Assembly (NCBI GenBank): GCA_023423795.1
Contig: JAFAEX010000026.1
Coordinates: 1-64,000 of the forward strand
From: Chloroflexota bacterium
Lineage (GTDB): Bacteria > Chloroflexota > Chloroflexia > Thermomicrobiales > UBA6265
DNA length: 64,000 nucleotides
Reading direction: 5' to 3'
The position numbers were made by a program, and so were the translations under genes. The notes under the pieces were generated by a model. The model had not been told where the DNA came from. It worked only from the letters and a program-made list of their open reading frames with translations, and made no database searches. Positions 23,899 through 33,607 of the stretch are shown piece by piece (position 1 is the first letter of the stretch; each line of letters begins with the position of its first letter).

Positions 23899-25563
23899 AT
23901 GGCGGGAATGCGGGCAGGCGTTGCGGCGGCGAACGTGTTGCGGGATCGCGGCGTGCGCTTCGCGTTCGGCGTGCCCGGCGAGAGTTTCCTCGGGTTGCTC
24001 GACGCGCTGCACGAAACGCCCCAGATCCGGCTGGTCAGCACCCGGCACGAAGGCGGCGCGGCGTTCATGGCCGACGCCGTGGGCAAACTGACCGGCGTAC
24101 CGGCGGTCTGCATGGGCACCCGCGGGGTGGGCACGGCCAACCTCGCGATCGGTATCCACACGGCGTACCAGGACTCGACGCCGCTGATCGCCCTGGTCGG
24201 GCAGGTCGAGACAGAATTCCGCCACCGGGAAGCGCTGCAGGAAGTCGAGCTGTCGCCATTCCTCGGCGAGATCACCAAGTGGGCCGTCGAAGCGCCGAAC
24301 GGCGCGCGGTTGCCGGAACTGGTCGGCGAGGCGTACCGCCGGAGCGTGACCGGGCGGCCGGGACCGGTCGCCATCGCGCTGCGCGGCGACATCCTCGACG
24401 AGACGGCGGCGGAACCGTTGCCGGGCGCGAGCGCGACGCCGGCGGCCGTGCCGCGCCCGGATGACGTGGCGGCGGCGCTCGACCTGCTCGCCGGCGCGCG
24501 CCGGCCGCTCATCATCGCCGGCGGCGGCGTGCTGCGGTCGGGAGCGACCGGCGCGCTCGTCCGCCTCGCCGAGCGCATCGGCGTGCCGGTGATGACGGCA
24601 TTCCGGCGGCACGACGCGTTCCCGAACGACCACCCGCTCTACCTGGGGCCGCTCTCCTTCGGCGCGGCAGCCGCGGTCGCCGAGCGGGGGCGGTCGGCGG
24701 ACGTGGTGCTGGCGATCGGTACCCGGCTGTCGGAAATCACGACGCTCGGGTACACCATCCCCGGTCCCGCTGCCGCGTTGATCCACGCCGACATTGCCCC
24801 GGACGTGCTCGGGCAGACGTTCCCGGCGAGCATCGCGATGGCCGCCGACGCGGCCGACGTGGTCGCGGCGCTCCTCGGCGCGGCAGATTCCGGCGGACCC
24901 GGTGCGGCGCGGGTCGCGGAGAACGCGGCCGACCGGGAGCGGTTCGTGGCCCAATCGACGCCTCCAACTACGCCCGGCGTGCCCGATCTGGTCGATCCCG
25001 CGCTGGTGGTGGCGGAGTTGCGACGGCAACTGCCGGCCGATGCGATCCTGACTAGCGACGCCGGCAACTTCTGGGGCTGGTTCGCGCGCTCTTTCCGGTT
25101 TCTTCAGCCGGGCACGTTCCTCGGCCCGACCTCCGGAGCGATGGGATACGCCGTCCCGGCGGCGGTCGCGGCCGCGTTGGTGACGGAGAGCCGGCGCAAG
25201 GTCGTCGCCCTTGCCGGGGACGGCGGGTTCCTGATGACCGCGAACGAATTGGCGGTCGCCGCCCAGCACGGGCTGGACGTTACCTGCCTCGTGTTCAACA
25301 ACGCGCTCTACGGAACGATCCGGTTGCACCAGGAACGCGCCTACCCGAACCGGGTAGCCGGCACGGAGTTGTGGAGCCCGGATTTCGTCCGTTACGCCGA
25401 AGCGTTCGGCGGCATCGGCATCCGCGTCGAGCGCAACCAGGACATCGGCGATGCGCTGGCCACCGCGATCGCGCACCCGGGCATCTCGATCGTCGAAGTT
25501 GCCGTCTCGCGCGAAGCGATCGCGGTCGGCCAGCGGTTGAGCGACGTGAGCGGTCCCCGCTAG
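23899..25563 (+). CDS. Thiamine-diphosphate-dependent carboligase (acetolactate synthase-like)
   Basis: A 554-residue TPP enzyme. The N-terminal Pyr domain has FAFGVPGESFLGLLDAL and the activating Glu in STRHEGGAAFMADAVGKL. A central domain follows, then a C-terminal PP domain with the cofactor motif GDGGFLMTANELAVAAQ ending in LVFNNALYGTI (GDG...NN). Known relatives include acetolactate synthase, glyoxylate carboligase, benzoylformate decarboxylase and sulfoacetaldehyde acetyltransferase; the specific one cannot be fixed. The active-site Glu makes glyoxylate carboligase, which has Val there, less likely. ATG 23899 is eight bases from GGAGGT. Confidence 0.87.
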   Translation: MAGMRAGVAAANVLRDRGVRFAFGVPGESFLGLLDALHETPQIRLVSTRHEGGAAFMADAVGKLTGVPAVCMGTRGVGTANLAIGIHTAYQDSTPLIALVGQVETEFRHREALQEVELSPFLGEITKWAVEAPNGARLPELVGEAYRRSVTGRPGPVAIALRGDILDETAAEPLPGASATPAAVPRPDDVAAALDLLAGARRPLIIAGGGVLRSGATGALVRLAERIGVPVMTAFRRHDAFPNDHPLYLGPLSFGAAAAVAERGRSADVVLAIGTRLSEITTLGYTIPGPAAALIHADIAPDVLGQTFPASIAMAADAADVVAALLGAADSGGPGAARVAENAADRERFVAQSTPPTTPGVPDLVDPALVVAELRRQLPADAILTSDAGNFWGWFARSFRFLQPGTFLGPTSGAMGYAVPAAVAAALVTESRRKVVALAGDGGFLMTANELAVAAQHGLDVTCLVFNNALYGTIRLHQERAYPNRVAGTELWSPDFVRYAEAFGGIGIRVERNQDIGDALATAIAHPGISIVEVAVSREAIAVGQRLSDVSGPR

Positions 25564-25630
25564 GGACGCGATCTTCGGTCAACCGATTCGCCATCGGCCA
25601 GAGTTCGAGGACTCCGCGAATTCCTGCGGC

Positions 25631-26551
25631 TCAGCCCGCCGAGGTGCCGTTGGGAGTTTGCGCGCTCGCCTCGTTTCGCACGGCATCCGCCAGCAGGGTG
25701 ACCAACCCGTACGCGTCCCGGCCCGTGTCACGCGATTCGGGCGACTCCTTGCCCGGCGGGGTCTCGGCGACGAAGCGGTACACGTCGGCGGCGCCGGAGA
25801 GGATGTCCGGCGTCATCCCGAGGTCGGCGAACGTGGCCGCGATCTCCTCCATTTCGCCAACCCAGCGGTACGCCTTGGGCGGCATCGTCGGCAGGGAGCG
25901 TTCCAGCCAGCCGAGGACCTCCGGGATGCTTTCCCGCTGTTCGTCCCGCAGGGCATCATCGAGTCCCATCAGGCGGGCGGCGACGAGCAACTCGGTCCCG
26001 AGCGCGATGAGGCCTTTGGTCATCGCCGCGTAGCACATCTTGAGACCCGAAGCCTGCCCGATCTCGTCCCCGATGACGCGGACATCGAGCCCGAATGCGC
26101 CAAGTTCGGCGAACTCCCGCGCGCCGGCGCCGGAGGCGTACACCCGCGTCGTGCCCGGTTTGCGCGGCGGTGGGCCGACGATCCCGGCATCGGCGAACCG
26201 GCCGCCGGCGGCGAGAATCGTTTCGCCGATGCGGCGCACCGTGGCCGGGGCGATGGCGTTGCAGTCCACGTAGAGGATGTCGGCGTTGGTGCGGCGGATC
26301 GCGGCGGCGACCTCCTCGGCAACGCCGACGGCCCGCGCCGGAACGAGCACCGAGAGGACCAGGTCAACCTCGTTGACGAGGTCGTCGAGGCTCGCGCAGT
26401 CCTCCATCCCGGCCTGCTCGGCGAGGGAGCGGGTGCGTTCGCTGCGGCCGTCCAGGCACGTCACGACGCGCAGCCCGTTCGCCCGGAGCAGTGCGCCGAT
26501 CGAATGCCCCATGTCCCCGGGGCTCAGCAGACCGACGGTGGTGATCGCCAC
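25631..26551 (-). CDS. NAD(P)-dependent 6-phosphogluconate/hydroxyacid dehydrogenase-like protein (DUF1932 type)
   Basis: A 306-residue protein with an N-terminal Rossmann domain opening VGLLSPGDMGHSIGALLRANG and a C-terminal helical domain (GLKMCYAAMTKGLIALGTELLVAA) that places the catalytic-type Lys. This layout resembles tartronate-semialdehyde reductase relatives, but GLLSPGDMG replaces the usual GLGxMGxxM, as in the DUF1932 group. It converges with the carboligase gene, 67 bases apart. GTG at 26551 with GAGGAGG upstream. If the neighbouring genes make a 2-hydroxy-3-oxo acid, reduction here would finish the route; this is inference. Confidence 0.8.
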   Translation of the reverse strand: MAITTVGLLSPGDMGHSIGALLRANGLRVVTCLDGRSERTRSLAEQAGMEDCASLDDLVNEVDLVLSVLVPARAVGVAEEVAAAIRRTNADILYVDCNAIAPATVRRIGETILAAGGRFADAGIVGPPPRKPGTTRVYASGAGAREFAELGAFGLDVRVIGDEIGQASGLKMCYAAMTKGLIALGTELLVAARLMGLDDALRDEQRESIPEVLGWLERSLPTMPPKAYRWVGEMEEIAATFADLGMTPDILSGAADVYRFVAETPPGKESPESRDTGRDAYGLVTLLADAVRNEASAQTPNGTSAG

Positions 26552-27380
26552 GGTGCGCCTCCTCGCTCGGTTCGCGTAAAGCCGGAAATGGCGGTACGAC
26601 ACGCCGGTCGCCGGACGACATTCGCCGCGCCCGCGTGCATCATCCCACGACCTGTCATTCAGGGATCTGTCGCTTCGGGCATCAACGCGAACCAGGACAC
26701 GACCGGATTGACGAATCAGGAGGCTTCAAGACCGTCGTCAAGACATGCTTCGAACACGAACGCGGTTCGGCTGGCCAGCTTCAACGAGGCGCCAGTGTGC
26801 ACCGGAAGGAACGGGAGTGAGGATGCGTTGCGGTAGGGCTGGGCTCCGCGAGCCGCGACTGCCCGAAGCGGCTCGCGGAGCCCCTCTCGTGTTGGGGCGA
26901 CGTCGTCGCGATCAGAAGGCTGAATTCGGGTGACCGCGGTCCGGGTGACGCCGCGCGGCCGGCATCGACGGCGTGGCTTCGCACGCCCACGCCGAGCCCG
27001 CTCGAGGTCTGCTGGGTCTAGCGGGCGAGCCGCTCACTGACCACATCTGCCTTCGGATGCCGGGCGAGTGGGAATGGCGCACCGAGGAGGCGGAAGGCGT
27101 AGCCCCGACGACCGACCACCAGAGGCAGAGGATTCAATCTGCACGCCTTGAAACCGCCCAATTGTTGGAATCCCGTCAATAGTCTGCTCCGTCCGCATCG
27201 ACCTTTTAGGGGAGCACTATCCGCCCTCCAGGGAGGACGCACGCCGGAGTTCTCGTGATGTCTCGACGGCGTTGCCGATGTGATGGTCCATGCCCGCCGA
27301 GCGGCGGGTGGTGGCGCCCGCCGCCCTCGCGTTTGGTGCTGCGCGATGTCGGGCAACGCGATCGGGACCGACCGTTCGGG
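26552..27380. other. Long gap with no convincing gene
   Basis: About 830 bases between the dehydrogenase-like gene and the promoter of the cysteine-rich protein gene. The open frames present are short, lack ribosome-binding sites and show no family resemblance. The only clear structure is the perfect hairpin at 26841-26883. Local composition is less GC-biased than in the genes. It could hold decayed coding sequence, but nothing could be identified. Confidence 0.5.
26841..26883. repeat. Perfect 16-bp inverted repeat
   Basis: GGGCTCCGCGAGCCGC (26841-26856) and GCGGCTCGCGGAGCCC (26868-26883) pair perfectly around an 11-base loop. No T-tract follows on the plus strand (CTCTCG) and only a weak one on the minus, so it is a poor intrinsic terminator. 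It may be a structured RNA element or a protein-binding dyad. Confidence 0.6.
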
Positions 27381-27410
27381 TTGAATCCGCGTCCTTATCG
27401 GCCGTATACG
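27381..27410 (+). promoter_or_regulatory. Promoter candidate for the cysteine-rich protein gene
   Basis: TTGAAT (27381-27386), an 18-base spacer, then TATACG (27405-27410). Expected start near 27417, about 64 bases before the chosen ATG at 27481. By-eye prediction. Confidence 0.4.
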
Positions 27411-27480
27411 CCAACACTCTTGGCGACACTCGGTGCGACGAACCAATAACGCATACCCGATCGTCCACCTTGGTGGTAGG

Positions 27481-29496
27481 ATGCAATGGCTATCCGATGT
27501 GTTCCAGAAAGGGCCGGCCGTAGACGCCCGTGCCTTCGATTCGCTCGCCCGCCTCCTTGCGGGCGCCACCTCCCGCCGTGAGGCCTTCCTCGGGGCGCTC
27601 GCCTCGCTGCTGCCGCTGGCCGGGGATGCCAAGCGAAAGCGAGTTGAACGGCACAGGAACAAGGAACGCGCCGACACGAAGGAACATCGGCAGCACGACG
27701 GCCGCGAAGAGCGAACCCGTCGGCCGGAGCGGCGTGCCCCGGCCGGCTCGGCCTGCCAGAGCGTCGGTCAGCGCTGCCGGAAGCACCGGAAGACGGGCAA
27801 GCGGGGCCGGAAGGCAAAGGGCGCGCCCTGCGCGAAGTGCTGCACCCGCCACTCGGTCGCGCAACCCAACGGGGCACGCCGGTGCGCCTGCAAGCCCGGC
27901 GGGGCCAAAGCCGGCAACCCCTCGCAGTGCTGCTCCGGCCGATTAAGCCCGGGCGGTTTCTGTGGCGCATGCGACCCGGACCGGATCGAGTGCGGCGGAT
28001 CGTGCGTCGATCCCCAAACCGACAACGCCAACTGCGGCCGCTGCGGCGTGACGTGCGCCGCCAGTCAGCGGTGCGAGGGCGGGACGTGCGCCGGTGACCC
28101 GCATCAGTGCGACGGCACGACTTGTCCAACGGGGTGCTGCGACGCGGACGGCGCCTGCCGGGACGGCACGGCCAACGACTTCTGTGGGACCACCGGCGCG
28201 CCGTGCGAGCGCTGCCCCACGGGCGGGGCTTGCGTGGCGGGCGCCTGCGTGAGCGTACCTCCTCCCTGCGGCGGCACAGGCCAGCCCTGTTGCGTGTTAG
28301 GACCGGCCTGCACCGCCGGCGGCTGCTGCGATCGCGAGACGTGCGTCGCAGCCGGCGACCCCTGCGGCCCCGCCGCGGCGTGTTCCGACGGAACCCTCAC
28401 CCCGCGCGGGACGTGCGAGGCAAGCACCTGCGAACCGGCCGAACCGGTGAGGTGCGCGCCGTACGGTTGCGACGGTGAGCGGTGCGCGGATCACCGCCAA
28501 GTCGATGGCGATTGCGCCGGCGACCACTTCTGCAACGCCATGGGCCGCTGTGCAGGCGACAAGGCGCTCGGGGAATCGTGCGGCCGGGACGCGGCCTGCG
28601 CTTCCGGATTCTGCGTCGAGGGCATTTGCTGCGACAGTGCATGCGACGCGCACCCGAACAGCGCCTGCGCGGCCGGCGGGATCTGTGGGTGTACGCCCGA
28701 GACGTGCGGCGACCGCGACTGCGGCCCGATTGCGAACGGCTGCGGCGCCACCATCGACTGCCCGGCCGACACCTGCGCGGGGACCACTCCAGTTTGCGCG
28801 GGCAGCGCCTGCGTCGCCTGCTCGGAGCAGAACCGATGCCCGCTAAGCCAGTGCTGCGCCCCAGATGGGTCGTGCGTTGGCGTCTGCGGTACGGGCACGA
28901 CCTGCTGGGCGATCGATGGGTTCTTCGCCTGCCTCCCGTGCGGCACGAGCGACGACCGTTGCTGCTTTGGCCCGGGCGTTAGTTACGGCTGCAACGAAGG
29001 TTTGGGGTGCACGCCAATCGACGGAGTGCCTAGGTGCGTCCCATGCGGCGGCGGAGAGCAGGCGTGCTGCATGAATGCGGCCACGGGGGATCGCGCCTGC
29101 GATACGGGGTTGACCTGCCGGCCGGTCACCGGGGGCCTAGCGTGCGTCCCGTGCGGCGGCAATGCCGAAGCGTGCTGCACGGATGGCGGCGCTGCCTGCG
29201 GCCAGGGCTTGACCTGCATCGCCGGGGACGAAGGGCCCCTCGTGTGCGCGCCGTGCGGCGACCAGAACCAACCGTGTTGCATCAACCTCATGACCATCAC
29301 CTGCAACCCGGGGATGACCTGCGGCGTGGTCGAGGAGATTCCGCAATGCGTCCCTTGCGGAGCCCCAGACAAGCATTGCTGCTACGACTTTGCAGCGGAT
29401 CTCCTTTCTTGCGACGCGGACTTGATCTGCACCTGCGGAGGGGGCCAGGTCTGCGACGAATTCGACGGCATCCTGGACGGCCGCTGCAAACCGTGA
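27481..29496 (+). CDS. Cysteine-rich repeat protein, probably exported
   Basis: A 671-residue protein of unknown function. The N-terminus DARAFDSLARLLAGATSRREAFLGALASLL resembles the RR-containing leaders of secreted proteins in this lineage. It is followed by a strongly basic stretch (about residues 45-120, many Lys/Arg) and then cysteine-dense modules to the end, such as ECGGSCVDPQTDNANCGRCG. The last third holds five tandem units of roughly 35 residues beginning C-x-P-C-G-x5-C-C (about 28930-29458), where nearly one residue in six is Cys. Disulfide-stabilised surface protein is the likely nature. The start is uncertain: GTG 27433, ATG 27481 and GTG 27499 are all possible. Confidence 0.72.
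   Translation: MQWLSDVFQKGPAVDARAFDSLARLLAGATSRREAFLGALASLLPLAGDAKRKRVERHRNKERADTKEHRQHDGREERTRRPERRAPAGSACQSVGQRCRKHRKTGKRGRKAKGAPCAKCCTRHSVAQPNGARRCACKPGGAKAGNPSQCCSGRLSPGGFCGACDPDRIECGGSCVDPQTDNANCGRCGVTCAASQRCEGGTCAGDPHQCDGTTCPTGCCDADGACRDGTANDFCGTTGAPCERCPTGGACVAGACVSVPPPCGGTGQPCCVLGPACTAGGCCDRETCVAAGDPCGPAAACSDGTLTPRGTCEASTCEPAEPVRCAPYGCDGERCADHRQVDGDCAGDHFCNAMGRCAGDKALGESCGRDAACASGFCVEGICCDSACDAHPNSACAAGGICGCTPETCGDRDCGPIANGCGATIDCPADTCAGTTPVCAGSACVACSEQNRCPLSQCCAPDGSCVGVCGTGTTCWAIDGFFACLPCGTSDDRCCFGPGVSYGCNEGLGCTPIDGVPRCVPCGGGEQACCMNAATGDRACDTGLTCRPVTGGLACVPCGGNAEACCTDGGAACGQGLTCIAGDEGPLVCAPCGDQNQPCCINLMTITCNPGMTCGVVEEIPQCVPCGAPDKHCCYDFAADLLSCDADLICTCGGGQVCDEFDGILDGRCKP
28930..29458 (+). 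repeat. Five tandem Cys-rich protein repeats within the gene
   Basis: Five consecutive coding units, each starting with C-(L/V/A)-P-C-G, then about five residues and CC, then a Cys, a G-(L/M)-T-C-like turn and the next unit. Unit length is 33-36 codons. The DNA copies differ, so they are an old duplication rather than a recent expansion. Confidence 0.7.
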
Positions 29497-29566
29497 AAGG
29501 CGCGGCGTGGTCACGCCGTCGCGATCCGGCGGTCGTGCGCGCGGCGAGCAGCCGGCTGGCCGGCCT

Positions 29567-29880
29567 TCAGAGCGCGCGGTACTGCATCGCGCGCTGCGCG
29601 CAAGGGATCGCCACGTCCGCCTGCCCGCGTGCGGCGCGCGGGCAAACCTCCACCAGCCGCTGTTTAGCCGGATTCGGCGGTCTTCCGCCGGTACGGCCCC
29701 TGGCGCTGGTCGAGTAGGTTGGCTCCCGGACGAGGTCCCGTTCGAATTCGGCCGCTGCCCCGGCGACGCGGAACACCAGCCGGCCGCGGGTCGTTGCCGT
29801 GTCGAAGTTCTCCGTGATCGCCCGGAAACAGGCGGCGCTCGCGGCAAGTCCGTGCAGGACGCCCCGTTGCCACGACGTGT
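29567..29880 (-). pseudogene. Degraded serine recombinase (resolvase) fragment
   Basis: Reading on the minus strand in one frame, the stretch VLHGLAASAACFRAITEN, FDTATTRGRLVFRVAGAAAEFERDLVRE and GRTGGRPPNPAKQRLVE is unmistakably the C-terminal half of a serine-recombinase catalytic domain plus the start of the DNA-binding linker (compare the usual F-R-S-L-T-E-N-x-D-T and A-E-F-E-R-x-L-I-R-E-R-T). The expected R-T-x-A-G-L-A-A-A-R-A segment is collapsed to PTYSTSA, the N-terminal half with the catalytic Ser is missing, and the C-terminal helix-turn-helix is not evident. No valid start. It lies about 190 bases from tRNA-Arg. Confidence 0.75.
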
Positions 29881-30065
29881 TCGCCGGGGTACGCTCCGTG
29901 GCTCCCAGCCGTTAACGAAACCGACCGATGGCGGCGTCAAGGTCGCGCACCGTCATCCCTCCTGACGTGCCAGGAAGGCCTATTGGTTAACGCCACCCCC
30001 GGATGCCAAGTCCGGGTTGAGCACCCATCACCATCCTCGATTCGATGCGGAAATCGGGGGAGCGG

Positions 30066-30138
30066 TACCCCAGGCAGGATTCGAACCCGCGACCGGCCGC
30101 TTAGAAGGCGGCTGCTCTATCCCCTGAGCTACTGGGGC
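30066..30138 (-). tRNA. tRNA-Arg (anticodon UCU)
   Basis: 73 bases on the minus strand folding as a complete cloverleaf: acceptor GCCCCAG/CUGGGGU (with a terminal G-U pair), D arm GCUC...GAGC, anticodon stem GCCGC/GCGGC enclosing CUUCUAA with anticodon UCU (complement at 30103-30105), 5-base variable loop, and T arm GCGGG-UUCGAAU-CCUGC. Discriminator A; the 3' CCA is not encoded. It decodes AGA, rare in this GC-rich genome. Confidence 0.96.
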
Positions 30139-30182
30139 GCGGCAATGCGATGCCGCGTCGATTATAGCCCCGGCTCGCTCCC

Positions 30183-31007
30183 CTACCCCGCCTGGCCGTC
30201 CCGCTCGCGCTCCAGCCACCAGCGGGCGATGTGGTCGGCGCGGGCGATCCAGACGTCGCCGAGGTCGATAGCGTAGTCGAGCAGCCGCGACAGCGAGCGC
30301 GACGGACCCGGCCGCCCGCTGACGAACGGGTGCAGCGTCAGGAACATCGCCTTGCCTTCGGCGCGCAAGACGTCAAGGTCCTCTCGCCACGCCTCGTAGG
30401 CCGCCTGCGGGGTAAGGACGTGATCGACGTGGTAGGTGTAGTCGTCGAACCAGCGCGAGGGCGGCAGGTTGACCAGCGGCGCGAGGGCCGGGTCGGGTTG
30501 GAGCATCGTCGGCAGGTCGCCGCGCGGTTCGTCCATGACCCAGAGCAGCCCGAGGTCCTGCGCGATCGCGTGGGTTGCCGCGTCGTAGCGCCAGCCCGGC
30601 GTCTTGTGGCCGACCGGGCGCACGCCGCCGACGCGCTCCAGCGCCTCCAGCGACCGCTCGAAATCGGTCCGCTGCTCCTCAAGGGAGAGTTTCAGGTAGT
30701 AGCGGTGATCCCACGAATGGAGCGCCAGTTCGTGGCCCTCGTCCACCGCGCGGCGGACCTGCCCCGGCTGCTCCTCGGCGGCCTTGCCGACCCAGCAGAA
30801 GGTGCCCGGCACGCCGGCGTCGGCCAGCAGGTCGAGCAGTCGCTCGGTGCCGGCGGGATCGTAGAGCGCCTGCGAGATCCAGTAGGTGTCGTCGGCGTCG
30901 CGGTAGTTCGCCTCGCCGTAGACGCCATCGACGTCGATGCTGACGCAGAGCGCGGCGCGATGACCTCCCGGCCAGAGCGGCGAATCGGCAGACCGGTCTC
31001 GCGCCAT
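30183..31007 (-). CDS. Polysaccharide deacetylase family protein
   Basis: A 274-residue NodB-fold hydrolase. SIDVDGVYGE provides the catalytic and metal Asp residues, ELALHSWDHRYYL the HxxxH metal pair, and GHKTPGWRYDAATH the Arg-containing motif 3. FLTLHPFVSG near the end carries the last His. No signal peptide is seen, so it is probably cytoplasmic, like the allantoinase/peptidoglycan-deacetylase-like branch acting on small amides. Its ATG overlaps the stop of the upstream aminotransferase gene by one base, implying co-translation with that enzyme. An in-frame extension to 31691 is not family-like. Confidence 0.88.
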   Translation of the reverse strand: MARDRSADSPLWPGGHRAALCVSIDVDGVYGEANYRDADDTYWISQALYDPAGTERLLDLLADAGVPGTFCWVGKAAEEQPGQVRRAVDEGHELALHSWDHRYYLKLSLEEQRTDFERSLEALERVGGVRPVGHKTPGWRYDAATHAIAQDLGLLWVMDEPRGDLPTMLQPDPALAPLVNLPPSRWFDDYTYHVDHVLTPQAAYEAWREDLDVLRAEGKAMFLTLHPFVSGRPGPSRSLSRLLDYAIDLGDVWIARADHIARWWLERERDGQAG

Positions 31008-32197
31008 CAGAGCGCCTCCGCCGACTCGGCCACGACCGCCGCGACCGCGGCCACCAGCCGGTCGATCTCCTCGTCCGTGTTCCACCAGGCGTTGGCGACC
31101 CGCGCCGTCACCGGGCAGGGCCGCACATCGACGTAGCGGATCGTCAGGCCGCGCTCGAATAGGTTCGCCGCGATCTCCTGCGGGCTGATGCCGTCGACCT
31201 GGAAGTTGACCAGGCCGGCCATCCGGTCGGGCGGCGTGAGCACCTCCACGCCGGGGATGGCGGCGAGCCCCGCCCGGCAGCGCTGGCCGAGTTCGGCCGT
31301 GCGCCGGTAAGCCCAGTCGAGCCCGACCTCGTCGCGCAGCCAGCGGAGCGCGGCGTATTGCGCTTCGATGGCCGGGCCGAAGAACTCGCCGATCTCGTAG
31401 CGCGCCGCGCCCTCGGACGGGATGAGGTAGCCGCTGGTGTCGAACCTCGCGTACCGGATGTAGGTCGGCGCGATGTCGGCGAAGCGGTCGCGGCGGACGT
31501 AGAGGAACCCGGTCGATTCCGGGCCGCAGAGCCACTTTTGCCCGGCCATCGCGTAGGCGTCCACGCCCATCCCGTGCAGGTCGATCGGGACTTGCCCGGC
31601 CGATTGCGCTCCATCCACGATGGTCAGGAGGTCCTGCTCCCGGGCGAACGCGGCGATGTCGGCCAGCGGCATCACCGCCCCGGTGGACCACTGGACGTGT
31701 GAGATCGCGATGGCGCGGGTGCGCCGGGTGACCTGCCGCTCCAGCGCCGCGATCACGTCGCCGCCGCCGTTGCCGATGTCGGCGTACCGGCTGACGACAC
31801 CGAACCGGTGGTTCAGCAACGCCAGCGGGTTGACCAGGCCGGGGTGCTCCAGGTTCGTCGTCACGACCTCGTCGCCCCGCTCCCAGCGCAGGCCCATCAA
31901 TGCGGTGGAAATGCCCTCGGTCGTGCTGTGCGACAGCGCAATCTCGTCCGGGTCGGCGCCGAAGATCCCGGCGGCGGCGGCGGCCACGTCGCGGTTGCGC
32001 TTGAAGTTGCCTTCGTAGACGCCGGGCACGATCCGCCCGACGCGGTACTCACGGTCCGCCGCTTCGCGCATCGCCTCGATCGCCACCGTCGGCAACGGGC
32101 CGTTGGTGCCGGCGTTCAAATAGCCCGTTGTCTCGACCGCCGGGATCTGCTCGCGCAGCCGGGCCAACTTCGGATCAATCGCGACTTCGACCGCCAC
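31007..32197 (-). CDS. Class V aminotransferase (isopenicillin-N-epimerase/cysteine desulfurase-like)
   Basis: A 396-residue PLP enzyme. YLNAGTNGPLPTVAIEAM is the usual start of this branch, LSHSTTEGISTALMGL binds phosphate, TIVDGAQSAGQVPIDL has the PLP-ring Asp and Gln, and DAYAMAGQKWLCGPESTGFLYV holds the Schiff-base Lys. The C-terminal domain ends RVANAWWNTDEEIDRLV. There is no cysteine desulfurase Cys loop visible, so an aminotransferase, epimerase or lyase reaction is more likely. GTG at 32197; the ribosome-binding site (AAGGG) is about 14 bases away and weak. Confidence 0.87.
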   Translation of the reverse strand: MAVEVAIDPKLARLREQIPAVETTGYLNAGTNGPLPTVAIEAMREAADREYRVGRIVPGVYEGNFKRNRDVAAAAAGIFGADPDEIALSHSTTEGISTALMGLRWERGDEVVTTNLEHPGLVNPLALLNHRFGVVSRYADIGNGGGDVIAALERQVTRRTRAIAISHVQWSTGAVMPLADIAAFAREQDLLTIVDGAQSAGQVPIDLHGMGVDAYAMAGQKWLCGPESTGFLYVRRDRFADIAPTYIRYARFDTSGYLIPSEGAARYEIGEFFGPAIEAQYAALRWLRDEVGLDWAYRRTAELGQRCRAGLAAIPGVEVLTPPDRMAGLVNFQVDGISPQEIAANLFERGLTIRYVDVRPCPVTARVANAWWNTDEEIDRLVAAVAAVVAESAEAL

Positions 32198-32240
32198 CGC
32201 GTGCCATTCCCTTCTTTCGCCGCGCTGCCTCAGCGCCGCA

Positions 32241-33455
<1,215 letters not shown>

Positions 33456-33607
33456 GCTCACCCTCCCAACCCGGCGACCGCTGCCGGGGACCGTCCGGCA
33501 GTCTAGGAGCCGCCGGGGTGGCCGTCAACGCCGCCCACGGTGCATGCTGGCCGGGTACGGCCGGGCGCCCACGCGGCGGGGCAACCCCGGCGACGATGAG
33601 GACGATC

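Noticed and set aside
26973..27182. 69-residue open frame in the long gap
   Set aside because: No ribosome-binding site, no recognisable sequence and mixed composition.
27433..29496. CRISPR-like periodicity in the cysteine-rich gene
   Set aside because: The periodicity comes from repeated protein modules of variable length; DNA repeats are not identical and there are no uniform spacers.
29507..29965. 152-residue plus-strand open frame
   Set aside because: It is the complement of the recognisable recombinase relic, and has no ribosome-binding site.
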